A stretch of 64,000 bases of DNA from Thermohalobacter berrensis (GTDB lineage Bacteria; Bacillota; Clostridia; Tissierellales; Thermohalobacteraceae), in the NCBI RefSeq assembly GCF_003609645.1, contig NZ_MCIB01000034.1, positions 62,001-126,000 of the forward strand, given 5' to 3'. Below, piece after piece: positions 22,954 to 30,907 of this stretch (the first letter of the stretch is position 1; each line of letters opens with the position of its first letter). The translations under genes were made by a program, and so were the position numbers. A model generated the notes under the pieces. That model made no database searches and was not told the DNA's origin. It saw only the letters and a program-made list of their open reading frames with translations.

Positions 22954-23316
22954 ATGAACAAAGAAAAAAAGAGAATTGCTTCAATTATTAATGAGTTGAT
23001 TTATTTCTTACTTAAAAATAATGCCACAAATATTAACATTGAGATAAAAGATAAAGAAAAATTTACCATAGTAGAGCTTACTATAAAAGATAAATTTTAT
23101 ATCGATAAAAAGGAAATTAGAGAACTTAAAGAAAAATTAGATATTCCTAGAGTAGAAGAAATAGAGGAGTATTATTGGCAATTAGCCGGTAATATAGAAG
23201 GAAAAGAAAGTTTATTTTTAATAGGAAATATGATTAATGATTCAAATGTGTATTATAACAAAAGCCAAGAATTTAAGATAGTTATTTGTAGGATGAAGGA
23301 CATAAAATCTAAGTAG
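22954..23316 (+). CDS. Hypothetical protein, not recognised
   Basis: 120 residues from the ATG at 22954 (GAAGGTGATTTTT before it); an in-frame ATG at 22897 has no ribosome site. The protein is lysine/glutamate-rich with alternating strands and helices: INELIYFLLKNNATNINIEI, FTIVELTIKDKFYI, then EIEEYYWQLAGN and the C-terminal FKIVICRMKDI. There is no signal peptide, membrane segment or cysteine motif. It stands alone with its own terminator, between the structured element and the antiporter operon. I cannot assign a family. Confidence 0.65.
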   Translation: MNKEKKRIASIINELIYFLLKNNATNINIEIKDKEKFTIVELTIKDKFYIDKKEIRELKEKLDIPRVEEIEEYYWQLAGNIEGKESLFLIGNMINDSNVYYNKSQEFKIVICRMKDIKSK

Positions 23317-23334
23317 ACATTTTTATGTCTTTTT
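23315..23334 (+). terminator. Small intrinsic terminator overlapping the preceding stop codon
   Basis: AGACAT-TTTT-ATGTCT followed by TTTT. The 260 bp after it, to the antiporter operon, hold no supported gene, only a short open stretch without start ending at about 23559 (DKKEILKLIKNLK). Confidence 0.65.
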
Positions 23335-23482
23335 ATAGAAAATTAAGAATAAAATTATTATAAACTTTCTTAAAAATTAAAGTTTTTAAAGAAGATAGAA
23401 AGTACAAATCAAAATGCTTATATTTACAATTACTGACTACTTCAGTTATTTTATATTTATAGAAAGTAACAAAAACAAAACA

Positions 23483-23511
23483 TTGAAACTTTAAACAAAT
23501 ATAGATATACT
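23483..23511 (+). promoter_or_regulatory. Promoter of the antiporter operon
   Basis: TTGAAA (23483-23488), 17-nt spacer, TATACT (23506-23511); about 85 nt upstream of the first gene. Good match to the vegetative sigma consensus. Confidence 0.65.
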
Positions 23512-23596
23512 ATAGTGGATAAAAAAGAAATTCTAAAATTAATAAAAAATTTAAAATAAACATTGTACATTTAAAAACAAGCTAAAGGAGGCTTAT

Positions 23597-24148
23597 ATGT
23601 ACAAAAAGAAAATTAGCTATAGACTTTTTATTGTATTAGTTATATTTTGGATAATGTTTACGTTAGATTTTAGCATGTGGAATTTAATTGCCGGTGTAAT
23701 AGTTAGTTATATTATTAGCAGATTATCCTTTGGAATTTATTATGATATTAAGGGGTTTAAGATTAAAATTCCTAGGTTTACCGTACTAATACAGTATTCA
23801 CTTAGATTAATATGTGAAATATATAAGGCTTCGTTTTTCCATATTTTCAGAATAATAAAAAAAGAATATGCTCCAATGATTGTTGAAATAGAATTAAGTA
23901 CTACAGACCCTTTAATAATTACTATTATTGCTAATTCCATAACTTTAACACCAGGAACTATTACTATTGACTCATATGATAACAAACTTTTGGTATTATC
24001 TATAGAGAATGATGGAGAATTTGGGAAATCAATTGAGAGAAATATAAAAGATAAGTTCGAAAGTATTCTATTAAGAAAGGATGAAAATATTGTTTCTACT
24101 GATAACTATGGTCCTTATAGTTGTAGCAATGGTAATAACCTCAATTAG
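23597..24148 (+). CDS. mrpE: Na+/H+ antiporter subunit E (MrpE/MnhE, MbhA-like)
   Basis: 183 residues. N-terminal paired helices (LFIVLVIFWIMFTLDFSMWNL and LIAGVIVSYIISRL), then the family block LIQYSLRLICEIYKASF. The hallmark strand region TDPLIITIIANSITLTPGT is present, with IDSYDNKLLVLSIEND. MrpE is a small structural subunit of the multisubunit sodium/proton antiporter. It is the first gene of an eight-gene operon, with AAAGGAGG before the ATG. Its 3' end overlaps the next gene by 68 bp, longer than the usual 4-bp overlaps elsewhere in the operon. Confidence 0.88.
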   Translation: MYKKKISYRLFIVLVIFWIMFTLDFSMWNLIAGVIVSYIISRLSFGIYYDIKGFKIKIPRFTVLIQYSLRLICEIYKASFFHIFRIIKKEYAPMIVEIELSTTDPLIITIIANSITLTPGTITIDSYDNKLLVLSIENDGEFGKSIERNIKDKFESILLRKDENIVSTDNYGPYSCSNGNNLN

Positions 24149-24350
24149 AATGATTATTGGTCCTACAGTTTGGGATAGACTTCTAGCCCTAAATCTAATT
24201 TCTGCAAAAACAATTTTATTGCTTACCTTATATGGGTCTTATACTGATAATATACACGTCTTAGATGTAAGTATAGCGTATGGAATTATAGGTTTTTTAA
24301 CTATAACTTTATTGTCACTATTCATTTCAAGAGGTGGAAGACAAAAATGA
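24081..24350 (+). CDS. mrpF: Na+/H+ antiporter subunit F (MrpF/MnhF, MbhB-like)
   Basis: 89 residues, three membrane helices. RMIIGPTVWDRLLALNLISAK is the conserved MrpF signature (GPTxxDRxxALN), and the C-terminal helix reads AIIGFLTITLLSLFISRG-like. The start is uncertain: ATG at 24081 directly abuts AAGAAAGG, while TTG at 24090 would have normal 9-nt spacing and give a protein three residues shorter. It overlaps mrpE in another frame and ends with ATGA coupling to the next gene. Confidence 0.88.
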   Translation: MKILFLLITMVLIVVAMVITSIRMIIGPTVWDRLLALNLISAKTILLLTLYGSYTDNIHVLDVSIAYGIIGFLTITLLSLFISRGGRQK

Positions 24351-24640
24351 TTTACAAAATCCTTCTTATTATTTCATGGATATATGTAATCTTTGGAGTT
24401 ATAGGTATTTTTAGGTTTAATAATATGTATGCAAGGTTATTAACAGGTAGTAAGATTGATACAGCTGCTAGTATAACAATAATAGCAGCCTTAATTATTA
24501 GAGCGGGAATAAGTCAATTTTCCATCAAATTACTTTTAATATTGTTATTTTTAATGGTTACCAATCCAATAAGTAATCATGTTTTAGCAAGATCTGCTTA
24601 TCTAAATGGTATTGAAGTAAAGAAAGAGGGGAAAGGATGA
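24347..24640 (+). CDS. mrpG: Na+/H+ antiporter subunit G (MrpG/MnhG, MbhC-like)
   Basis: 97 residues with three hydrophobic helices. IFGVIGIFRFNNMYARLLTGSK matches the MrpG core (GxxRFxDxxxRLHA-type), followed by a LLLILLFLMVTNPISNHVLARSAY C-terminal block, NPISxHxLARAA being the family signature. ATGA overlaps with both neighbours (start over the mrpF stop, end over the next start) show a single translationally coupled unit. Confidence 0.88.
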   Translation: MIYKILLIISWIYVIFGVIGIFRFNNMYARLLTGSKIDTAASITIIAALIIRAGISQFSIKLLLILLFLMVTNPISNHVLARSAYLNGIEVKKEGKG

Positions 24641-25173
24641 GAATAGAAACATTATTACAAATTATTATGATAATAATTGCTTTAACTATTATTTTAGATA
24701 AGGACAATTTAAGATTAGTAATATTTTCATCAGCTTTTTCACTTATAGCAGCTAGTTTATATTATATGAATAAATCTCCAGATGTTGCACTAGCTGAAGC
24801 TGCAATTGGAAGTGCTATAATTCCTTTGATTTTTATAATAGCAATAGAGAAACAAAAGCAATTTATTGTAGTAAACCATTTAAATGATGAATTTTTAGAT
24901 AGAGATACTGGAAAAGGCTATAAGGTTTTAGAGGAATTTGCTAAGCATTATGGACTAAAGTTATCAGTATACAAAAACGATGATGGACAAATACAAGGGG
25001 CTTTTAGAGAAAGAAATATTGATTTAATTGTTGAAAAATCTCCTCAAGATAATAGAAAATATCTTTTTATAGGAAAAAAAGCAAGTATCCTTATGAATAA
25101 GTTAGAACAAATGACCAAAGATATAGAAGATATAAAAATAATAAAAGTAGAAGAGAGTGAAAGATATGATTAA
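24637..25173 (+). CDS. DUF4040/MbhD-like antiporter subunit with extra soluble C-terminal domain
   Basis: 178 residues. The first 80 residues hold three helices and the DUF4040 signature MNKSPDVALAEAAIGSAIIP. This corresponds to the C-terminal part of MrpA or to MbhD of membrane-bound hydrogenases. About 95 hydrophilic residues follow (GKGYKVLEEFAKHYGLKLSV, then GAFRERNIDLIVEKSPQDN) that MbhD proteins of around 90 residues lack. This tail resembles part of a periplasmic solute-binding fold, but the match is vague. It is coupled to mrpG by ATGA and overlaps the next gene. Confidence 0.8.
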   Translation: MRIETLLQIIMIIIALTIILDKDNLRLVIFSSAFSLIAASLYYMNKSPDVALAEAAIGSAIIPLIFIIAIEKQKQFIVVNHLNDEFLDRDTGKGYKVLEEFAKHYGLKLSVYKNDDGQIQGAFRERNIDLIVEKSPQDNRKYLFIGKKASILMNKLEQMTKDIEDIKIIKVEESERYD

Positions 25174-25429
25174 AAGGATGTTTGCAATTATTATTTTAGT
25201 TGTAATTATGTTTGCCTTTTGGCTTGCATATCTAGAAATTGGTGAACTGAAAAATGAATATGCTAAAAATTATTATTTAGATAAAGGATTTGAAGAAACA
25301 GGATCAAAAAATCTAGTTACAGCTATTTATTTAGATTATCGACTATTTGACTCTATATTTGAGGCAGGAATTTTGCTACTAGCTGTAACAGGAATAATGT
25401 TTATGTCTAAAAATGATGAACGTAGATGA
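25166..25429 (+). CDS. MbhE-like antiporter subunit
   Basis: 87 residues from the ATG at 25166 (a GTG at 25157 is possible). One N-terminal helix (MFAIIILVVIMFAFWLAYL), a polar connector (KNYYLDKGFEETGSKNLVT), then AIYLDYRLFDSIFEAGILLL and AVTGIMFM. The YLDYRxFDTxxEAxxL motif is the MbhE / MrpA C-terminal signature. In canonical Mrp operons this segment is fused to the large MrpA; here it is a separate gene, as in Mbh. Confidence 0.82.
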   Translation: MIKRMFAIIILVVIMFAFWLAYLEIGELKNEYAKNYYLDKGFEETGSKNLVTAIYLDYRLFDSIFEAGILLLAVTGIMFMSKNDERR

Positions 25430-25453
25430 ATTATAAGTTAATGGGGTGGTATA

Positions 25454-25858
25454 TTGAGGATATCTTTAATTTTAGTATGTATAAGTAGGTTATTGTATCC
25501 TTTTATTCTTTTGTTCGGATTTTATATTATATTAAATGGGGACAAATCCCCAGGTGGAGGCTTTCAAGGAGGAGTAATATTAGCCACTGCTTTTTTCATT
25601 ACCTACTTTATTGACCCTAAGAAAATAATCAATTTAAAATTATTGGTTAAAATAGAGAAATATCTTTTTGCTTTAATATTGATTGTTGCATGTATAAGTT
25701 ATTTTACAAATGGAGAATTTTTTACTAACTTTATACCTGTTGATAGTCCTATAGAAAATAAAAGGATTTTTTTAATTTTGCTTAATTTCTTCATTGGATT
25801 GAAAGTAACTACAGGGCTTATTGCTGTATTTTCAGCTTTTATTGAGGAGGGAAGATAG
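25454..25858 (+). CDS. mrpB: Na+/H+ antiporter subunit B (MrpB/MnhB, MbhF-like)
   Basis: 134 residues, four membrane helices, TTG start preceded by GGGGTGG. The signature LFGFYIILNGDKSPGGGFQGGVILA (G-H/D-x-SPGGGFQGG) is complete. LIVACISYFTNGEFFTNF and the final FFIGLKVTTGLIAVFSAF follow, matching the MrpB family. It is a membrane subunit of the antiporter, overlapping the mrpC start by one base. Confidence 0.9.
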   Translation: MRISLILVCISRLLYPFILLFGFYIILNGDKSPGGGFQGGVILATAFFITYFIDPKKIINLKLLVKIEKYLFALILIVACISYFTNGEFFTNFIPVDSPIENKRIFLILLNFFIGLKVTTGLIAVFSAFIEEGR

Positions 25859-26199
25859 TGAATATAGACATATTATTATCTTTTTTCGTTGTACTCATAT
25901 CTTTGTTTGGATTAGTAGTTAGTAGAAATATAATAAAATCTATAATCTGTTTTAACATGCTACAGGCATCAGCAGTACTTTTGTTTTTAAATTTTGTCCA
26001 TTCCAAAGAAGCTGTCATTCCCATATTATCTTCCATAGATTCAAACAAAAATATAGTAGATCCCTTACCACAAGCTCTTATGATAACAGCTATTGTAATA
26101 GGAGCTGCTATAACTGCCTTAGCTCTTATGTTTAGTATAAAAATCTTCCATTATTATGGGACACTTGATTGGGATGAGTTAATAAAAAGGGAGGGCTGA
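25858..26199 (+). CDS. mrpC: Na+/H+ antiporter subunit C (MrpC/MnhC, NuoK-like, MbhG-like)
   Basis: 113 residues, GTG start sharing its G with the mrpB stop. Three NuoK-type helices: LLSFFVVLISLFGLVVSRNI, IICFNMLQASAVLLFLNFV and ALMITAIVIGAAITALALM. DPLPQALMITAIVIG is the MrpC/NuoK signature, with the buried-charge region conserved in the complex I family. The C-terminal YYGTLDWDEL is cytoplasmic. Confidence 0.9.
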   Translation: MNIDILLSFFVVLISLFGLVVSRNIIKSIICFNMLQASAVLLFLNFVHSKEAVIPILSSIDSNKNIVDPLPQALMITAIVIGAAITALALMFSIKIFHYYGTLDWDELIKREG

Positions 26200-26200
26200 T

Positions 26201-27796
26201 ATGGAGTTTATCCCAGTATATATAATATTTATACCCATTATAGCTTCGATGATAGTATATTTATTTAATAATAAATATATTAGTTATTTGGCTTTGGTAT
26301 CTCAAATATTGATTACAATAATATTTATCCCTTACTTTAATTTTTTAAAGGAACATGGAATTCATGAGCTTTATATAGGAGGTTGGAACAAGGCTATAGG
26401 GATAGCATTAAAAAATGATATGTTATCGCTGGCATTTATCTGTCTTAGTATAATTATATGGTGGTTAATTTTGATCTATTTTTGGGATAGAAGGAAAGTA
26501 GATTATAAGTTTTTATTTTTCTTTTTGTTTTTAGAAGGGGTATTTTTAGGGCTACTTCAAACAAATGATTTATTTAACTTTTTTGTGTTTGTTGAAGCGA
26601 CTACTATAATATCTGCCATCCTTATTATCTATAAAAAAGATGGTTACTCAATTAGGGCGGGATTCTACTATTTGCTTTTTAATAGTGTAGGTATGATATT
26701 TTACCTAATAGGTTTAATATTAGTATATATAGTAGTAGGTACATTAAACATGGATGTAATTTCTAATACTATTATTTTAATTAAAGATACCAATATTGTA
26801 AAAATGGCATATATATTTATGATAGTAGCAATGGGAGTTAAAGCTGCCTTCTTTCCAGTATATAACTGGCTTCCCAAAGCCCATGGAGCAGCACCAGCGT
26901 CAATATCGGCTTTACTTTCTGGGTTATTAGTAAAGAGTGGATTGTATGGATTTATTAGAATAGGTCAAATTTTCCAGTTTAATTATTTTAATGAATTCTT
27001 TTTCCTAATAGGCTTTTTTACGGCTTTTTCTGGGGTGTTATTTGCAATAAGCCAAAAAGATATTAAACAAATTTTAGCCTTTCATACAATTTCACAAATA
27101 GGTATTGTTCTTATGGGATTAAGTTCGATGTCAGGAAATTTATATTATGGAGGGTTGTTACATCTTTTTAATCATGCCTTTTTTAAATCACTTTTATTTT
27201 TAGGAGCAGGACTTATAATTAATGAATATAAAGTGAGGAGAGTTACAGAAATAAGAGGAGTTTTTAAGAACTTCCCATTTATGTCAATATACATGATTGT
27301 TGGAATACTATCTATTACTGGAGCACCTTTATTTAATGGTTTTGTTAGTAAAAGTATTATTGAATATGAATTAAAAAATAGTTTTATTAAGGTTATTATG
27401 CTTAATATTGTAAATTTAGGAACTATAATATCCTTTGTGAAATTTTCCCAAATATTTTTCGGCAATTCTGATGTAAAAATCAACAAACATATAAATAGAA
27501 CTTTCTCAATATTTTTATTGGCTTTAATGTGCATAATAATTGGTAACTTTTACAATCCTATAGCCAGTCACTTATTAAATATAGATTTACCATATGTTTG
27601 TCACTTAGATATCATAAAATGGGTTAAGTATATTGTTAATTTAGCCATAGGATATGTTATATATAAAAAAGTTATTGACAGAGATTATTGTTTAATAAAG
27701 AAAATAAGGCATACAAAGATTTCCTTTCAAACTTCTAATTTAATGCTTTTATTTTTTATATTTACGATGATAATCTGGAGTAGCATTCTAGTATAA
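26201..27796 (+). CDS. mrpD: Na+/H+ antiporter subunit D (MrpD/MnhD, MbhH-like proton-translocating subunit)
   Basis: 531 residues with about 14 membrane helices. Typical antiporter-type subunit motifs: FFVFVEATTIISAILIIY (helix with the key glutamate), MGVKAAFFPVYNWLPKAHGA (lysine and PxxxWLPxAHxxAP), VKSGLYGFIRI, DIKQILAFHTISQIGIVLMG and LFNHAFFKSLLFLGAG. It is related to NuoL/M/N and forms the ion-translocating channel. It is the last gene of the operon. Its final four codons and stop lie inside a perfect palindrome that it shares with the end of metQ. Confidence 0.93.
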   Translation: MEFIPVYIIFIPIIASMIVYLFNNKYISYLALVSQILITIIFIPYFNFLKEHGIHELYIGGWNKAIGIALKNDMLSLAFICLSIIIWWLILIYFWDRRKVDYKFLFFFLFLEGVFLGLLQTNDLFNFFVFVEATTIISAILIIYKKDGYSIRAGFYYLLFNSVGMIFYLIGLILVYIVVGTLNMDVISNTIILIKDTNIVKMAYIFMIVAMGVKAAFFPVYNWLPKAHGAAPASISALLSGLLVKSGLYGFIRIGQIFQFNYFNEFFFLIGFFTAFSGVLFAISQKDIKQILAFHTISQIGIVLMGLSSMSGNLYYGGLLHLFNHAFFKSLLFLGAGLIINEYKVRRVTEIRGVFKNFPFMSIYMIVGILSITGAPLFNGFVSKSIIEYELKNSFIKVIMLNIVNLGTIISFVKFSQIFFGNSDVKINKHINRTFSIFLLALMCIIIGNFYNPIASHLLNIDLPYVCHLDIIKWVKYIVNLAIGYVIYKKVIDRDYCLIKKIRHTKISFQTSNLMLLFFIFTMIIWSSILV

Positions 27797-27829
27797 GGTA
27801 GCTAAATAGCTACCTTATACTAGAATGCT
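27782..27829. terminator. Perfect 23-bp inverted repeat across both convergent stop codons
   Basis: Arms 27782-27804 and 27807-27829 are exact reverse complements with AA between. The mrpD stop (27794-27796) and the metQ stop (complement of 27820-27822) both lie in it, so the same sequence encodes the C-termini of two unrelated proteins. There is no T run; it probably works as a bidirectional terminator or mRNA 3' shield. Confidence 0.75.
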
Positions 27830-28623
27830 GGTACAACTCCTCCATTATATTTTTCTAAAATAAATTTACGAACTTCTTCAGATTGAAGTACTTTCACTAG
27901 AGTTTTTAATTTAGGATTATTTTCATCACCTTTTCTAACTGTTATAATATTAGCGTAAGGTGAATCACCATCTTCAAGGATTAATGAATCTTTTGTTGGT
28001 ACAAGTCCAGCTTCTAAGGCATAATTTCCATTAATTATAGCACCATCCACATCCTTTAACACCCTTGGAAGCTGGGCTGCTTCTAATGGTTTAAACTTAA
28101 GTGATTTAGGATTCTTAACAATATCCCTTTCAGTGGCTTCAAGCCCTGCATCTTCTTTAAGTTTTATAAGTCCATTTTTTTCAAGAAGTAAAAGGGCCCT
28201 TCCACAATTTGTAGGATCATTTGGAATTGCAATTACAGCACCTTGCTTTAAATCCTCTACTGAATTTACCTTTTCTGAATATAACCCTAAAGGTTCAACA
28301 TGAACTTTTCCAATAGACACAATGTCTAGATCATTTTCTCTAGCGAATGCTTTCATATATGGAACATGTTGAAAAAAGTTAGCATCAATCTCACCTTCTG
28401 ACAAGGCTAGATTTGGCTTAATATAATCAGTAAACTCTATTATTTTTAGTTCTATTCCTTCTTTTTTAAGATCATCCTTTACTAGCTCTAAAATTTTAGC
28501 ATGTGGAACTGGAGTTGCTCCTACCTTTAAAACATTATTATCAGCCTTTGAATTTGCACATCCAGTTAAAAGCAAACCACCTATTAAAGTTACTACAAGT
28601 GATATAAGTAAATTTCTTTTCAT
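27820..28623 (-). CDS. metQ: Methionine ABC transporter substrate-binding lipoprotein
   Basis: 267 residues. Lipoprotein signal peptide with lipobox LLTGC (Cys22). The NLPA/MetQ domain follows: VGATPVPHAKILELV, FTDYIKPNLALSEGEIDANF, FQHVPYMKAF, then IAIPNDPTNCGRALLLLEK and YANIITVRKGDENNP. It captures methionine (or its derivatives) outside the membrane for MetI. It is the last gene of metNIQ; regulation by the SAM-I riboswitch far upstream supports methionine as substrate. Its C-terminal codons form half of the shared palindrome. Confidence 0.94.
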   Translation of the reverse strand: MKRNLLISLVVTLIGGLLLTGCANSKADNNVLKVGATPVPHAKILELVKDDLKKEGIELKIIEFTDYIKPNLALSEGEIDANFFQHVPYMKAFARENDLDIVSIGKVHVEPLGLYSEKVNSVEDLKQGAVIAIPNDPTNCGRALLLLEKNGLIKLKEDAGLEATERDIVKNPKSLKFKPLEAAQLPRVLKDVDGAIINGNYALEAGLVPTKDSLILEDGDSPYANIITVRKGDENNPKLKTLVKVLQSEEVRKFILEKYNGGVVPAF

Positions 28624-28634
28624 TTTTATTCCCC

Positions 28635-29288
28635 CTATCTTTTTTTATTAAGGACTGTTGCCAACTTATTACCTGTTAATTGAACTATTTGGACTAAAAG
28701 AATAATAAGTAAAACAGAAGCTATCATAATATCAGTTTTAAATCTGTATAGACCATAACGTATTGCTAAATCACCTAAACCACCTCCTCCAATAGCCCCT
28801 GCCATAGCAGAGTAGCCAATCAAATTAATTATAGTTAATGTAATTCCTAAAATTAATGACGGCATTGCCTCAGGTAAAAGAACCTTAAAGATAATTTGAA
28901 AGTTATTTGCTCCCATTGCTTCAGCAGCTTCTATAATTCCTTTATCAACCTCCTTTAGAGAATTTTCCACTATCCTTGCAACAAAAGGAGTTGCTGCTAT
29001 AGCTAAAGGTACAATACTAGCTGTAGTACCTATGGTAGTTCCTACTATAAGCCTTGAAAGAGGAAATACCAAAATCATCAAAATTATAAAGGGAAAAGAA
29101 CGGCTTATATTAATTATTAGACTTAAAGATGAATTAATAGATTGATTTTCTAAGATGTTTCCCTTTTCAGTAATAACAAGCAAGATGCCCAGTGGAAAAC
29201 CTAATAATATTGCAGATAGGGTTGATACTGAAACCATATATATAGTTTCCAATAATGTAGGCAAAAGTAAGTCAATATATTTAACCAT
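28635..29288 (-). CDS. metI: Methionine ABC transporter permease
   Basis: 217 residues, five to six membrane helices. The EAA loop for coupling to the ATPase reads IIEAAEAMGANNFQIIFKVLLPEAMPS. The N-terminal LLPTLLETIYMVSVSTLSA and C-terminal GGGGLGDLAIRYGLYRFKT are typical MetI. It overlaps metN by eight bases, and metQ follows after 11 bases. Confidence 0.94.
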   Translation of the reverse strand: MVKYIDLLLPTLLETIYMVSVSTLSAILLGFPLGILLVITEKGNILENQSINSSLSLIINISRSFPFIILMILVFPLSRLIVGTTIGTTASIVPLAIAATPFVARIVENSLKEVDKGIIEAAEAMGANNFQIIFKVLLPEAMPSLILGITLTIINLIGYSAMAGAIGGGGLGDLAIRYGLYRFKTDIMIASVLLIILLVQIVQLTGNKLATVLNKKR

Positions 29289-30294
29289 TCCATATAACCT
29301 CCCATCTAATCTCTTCTTTTTTTAACCAATTTAAAGCCTTATTTACATCTTTGTCCTTACCTAAAATTTGAACAAGGAGATTTCCTACGCTTGTTGTTTG
29401 TAGCTCATTAATATTACCTGATAAAATATTTACATCTATACTAAAATTCTTAATCATTTGTGAAATAATAGGCTTTTTTACTGTGTCACCTAAAAAGTTT
29501 AGCTTTATAACTTTAGAATTTGGTATCTTAGGATATACTATCTCATTTTCAGAATTATTTAGTATACTGGATACAAAGGACTTGGTAGTTTCAGTTTTAG
29601 GATTTGAAAAAATCCTCTCTACTGTATCAAGTTCAATAATTTCTCCATCTTCTATTACGGCTACTCTGTCACATATTTGTTTGATTACTTCCATTTCGTG
29701 AGTTATAAGTACAACAGTTAAATTAAATTCATTAGATATCTTTTTTATTAAGCTTAGGATAGACTTAGTAGTTTTAGGATCAAGGGAAGAAGTTGCTTCA
29801 TCACTTAATAAGATATCTGGATTATTTGCTAATGCACGGGCTATTGCAACCCTTTGTTTTTGTCCACCACTTAATTGAGATGGGTATTCATCTTTTTTAT
29901 CAGATAGTTCCACAAGGGACAATAACCTTTCTACCCTCTCTTTAATTTCACTCTTTTTAAAACCTGAAACTTGAAGGGGAAAGGCTACATTATCAAATAC
30001 CGTTTTTGAGTCAAGTAAATTAAAATGTTGAAATATCATACCTATTCGTTTTCTTAAGTCTCTAAGTTCTTTTTTATTTAGTTTTGTTATATCCACACCA
30101 TTAATAAAAATATTTCCTTCAGATGGTTCTTCTAATCGATTAATACATCTAATAAGTGTTGATTTACCAGCCCCACTTAATCCAATAATCCCAAATATTT
30201 CTCCCTTTTTAATTTCAAAGTTAATGTGATTTAGGGCATTAACTATTTTGTTTTCACTTGTATATTTCTTACTAAGATTTTTAATACTTATCAA
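29281..30294 (-). CDS. metN: Methionine ABC transporter ATP-binding protein
   Basis: 337 residues starting at TTG, with AGGGGTG 5 nt before. Walker A GLSGAGKSTLIRCINR, Q-loop MIFQHFNLL, signature QLSGGQKQRVAIARAL, Walker B ILLSDEATSSLDP and H-loop VVLITHEMEV. The C-terminal 80 residues form the NIL domain (VIKLNFLGDTVKKPIISQMI, TTSVGNLLVQILG), through which MetN is inhibited by cytoplasmic methionine. First gene after the SAM-I riboswitch. Confidence 0.95.
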   Translation of the reverse strand: MISIKNLSKKYTSENKIVNALNHINFEIKKGEIFGIIGLSGAGKSTLIRCINRLEEPSEGNIFINGVDITKLNKKELRDLRKRIGMIFQHFNLLDSKTVFDNVAFPLQVSGFKKSEIKERVERLLSLVELSDKKDEYPSQLSGGQKQRVAIARALANNPDILLSDEATSSLDPKTTKSILSLIKKISNEFNLTVVLITHEMEVIKQICDRVAVIEDGEIIELDTVERIFSNPKTETTKSFVSSILNNSENEIVYPKIPNSKVIKLNFLGDTVKKPIISQMIKNFSIDVNILSGNINELQTTSVGNLLVQILGKDKDVNKALNWLKKEEIRWEVIWNG

Positions 30295-30335
30295 AATATC
30301 ACCCCTTTAGGTTTAATATTAAAGTAATTTAGGCA

Positions 30336-30366
30336 ATAAAAAATGCCTCTTTCAGATGAAAGAGGC
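30336..30366 (-). terminator. Expression-platform terminator of the SAM-I riboswitch
   Basis: On the minus strand GCCTCTTTC-ATCT-GAAAGAGGC followed by ATTTTTT. The left arm can alternatively pair with the aptamer's 3' P1 strand (the GAGAGAGGTC region), the standard S-box on/off arrangement. Confidence 0.9.
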
Positions 30367-30383
30367 ATAAAATTCTAATTAGA

Positions 30384-30500
30384 CCTCTCTCATCTCTCGG
30401 TACATTTAGTACCGCAGGAATTGGCACCTTATGTTATCTTTTGGATAACACAGGTTGCCGGGCTTCATCGGGCCAGTCCCTCCACCTCTCTTGATAAGAG
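30384..30500 (-). promoter_or_regulatory. SAM-I (S-box) riboswitch controlling metNIQ
   Basis: Minus-strand core elements are in order: CTTATCAAGAGAGGTGG, AGGGACTGGCCCGATGAAGC, CCGGCAACC, GGTGCCAATTCCTGC, and the 3' P1 strand GAGAGATGAGAGAGG. These are the invariant S-box blocks forming P1, the kink-turn in P2, the pseudoknot and P3. SAM binding stabilises P1 and allows the following terminator, switching off methionine uptake when SAM is plentiful. Confidence 0.96.
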
Positions 30501-30526
30501 CGTATTATTTATTTTTATTAACTAAC

Positions 30527-30555
30527 ATATTAACTGTTTTTTAAAAATATGTCAA
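30527..30555 (-). promoter_or_regulatory. Promoter of metNIQ
   Basis: Minus strand TTGACA (30550-30555), exactly 17 nt, TAATAT (30527-30532); the transcript would begin just before the S-box aptamer. Confidence 0.85.
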
Positions 30556-30625
30556 TAATTTTTCAAAAAAATTAAAATAAATCCAAGGATTTAGTTAGGA
30601 CAAATTTTTATATGGTCTATTTAAA

Positions 30626-30654
30626 TTGACAAAGATTACTATATTTTCTATAAT
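30626..30654 (+). promoter_or_regulatory. Promoter of the cobalamin operon
   Basis: TTGACA (30626-30631), 17-nt spacer, TATAAT (30649-30654): a full consensus promoter about 28 nt before the riboswitch aptamer. It is divergent from the metNIQ promoter 70 bp away. Confidence 0.9.
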
Positions 30655-30682
30655 TAAAATAACATTGACAAATTAATATCGA

Positions 30683-30844
30683 CCTTCAAAGTACCCTTTT
30701 GAGGGTTTAAAAGGGAAAGAGGTGCGAATCCTCTGCAGCCCCCGCTACTGTGTGTAGGGATGAAATCTCTCACATCCACTGGGTTTTACCTGGGAAGGGA
30801 GAGAGAGTAAGATGATCTACAAGCCAGGAGACCTGCTTTGAAGG
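30683..30844 (+). promoter_or_regulatory. Cobalamin riboswitch (AdoCbl) of the cob operon
   Basis: Conserved blocks: AAAAGGGAA, AGGTGCGAATCCTCTGCAGC, CCCCGCTACTGTG, CCACTGGG, GGGAAGG, GAGAGTAAGATGA and AAGCCAGGAGACCTGC (the B12-box). The closing stem CCTTCAAAG / CTTTGAAGG (30683-30691 with 30836-30844) is perfect. It senses adenosylcobalamin and represses the downstream biosynthesis operon through the terminator at 30908. Confidence 0.96.
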
Positions 30845-30907
30845 GGAAAACTACTACTTCGGAGGGAAGTATGTAGTTTTAGTAAAGGTATAGTATACCC
30901 TTAACTA

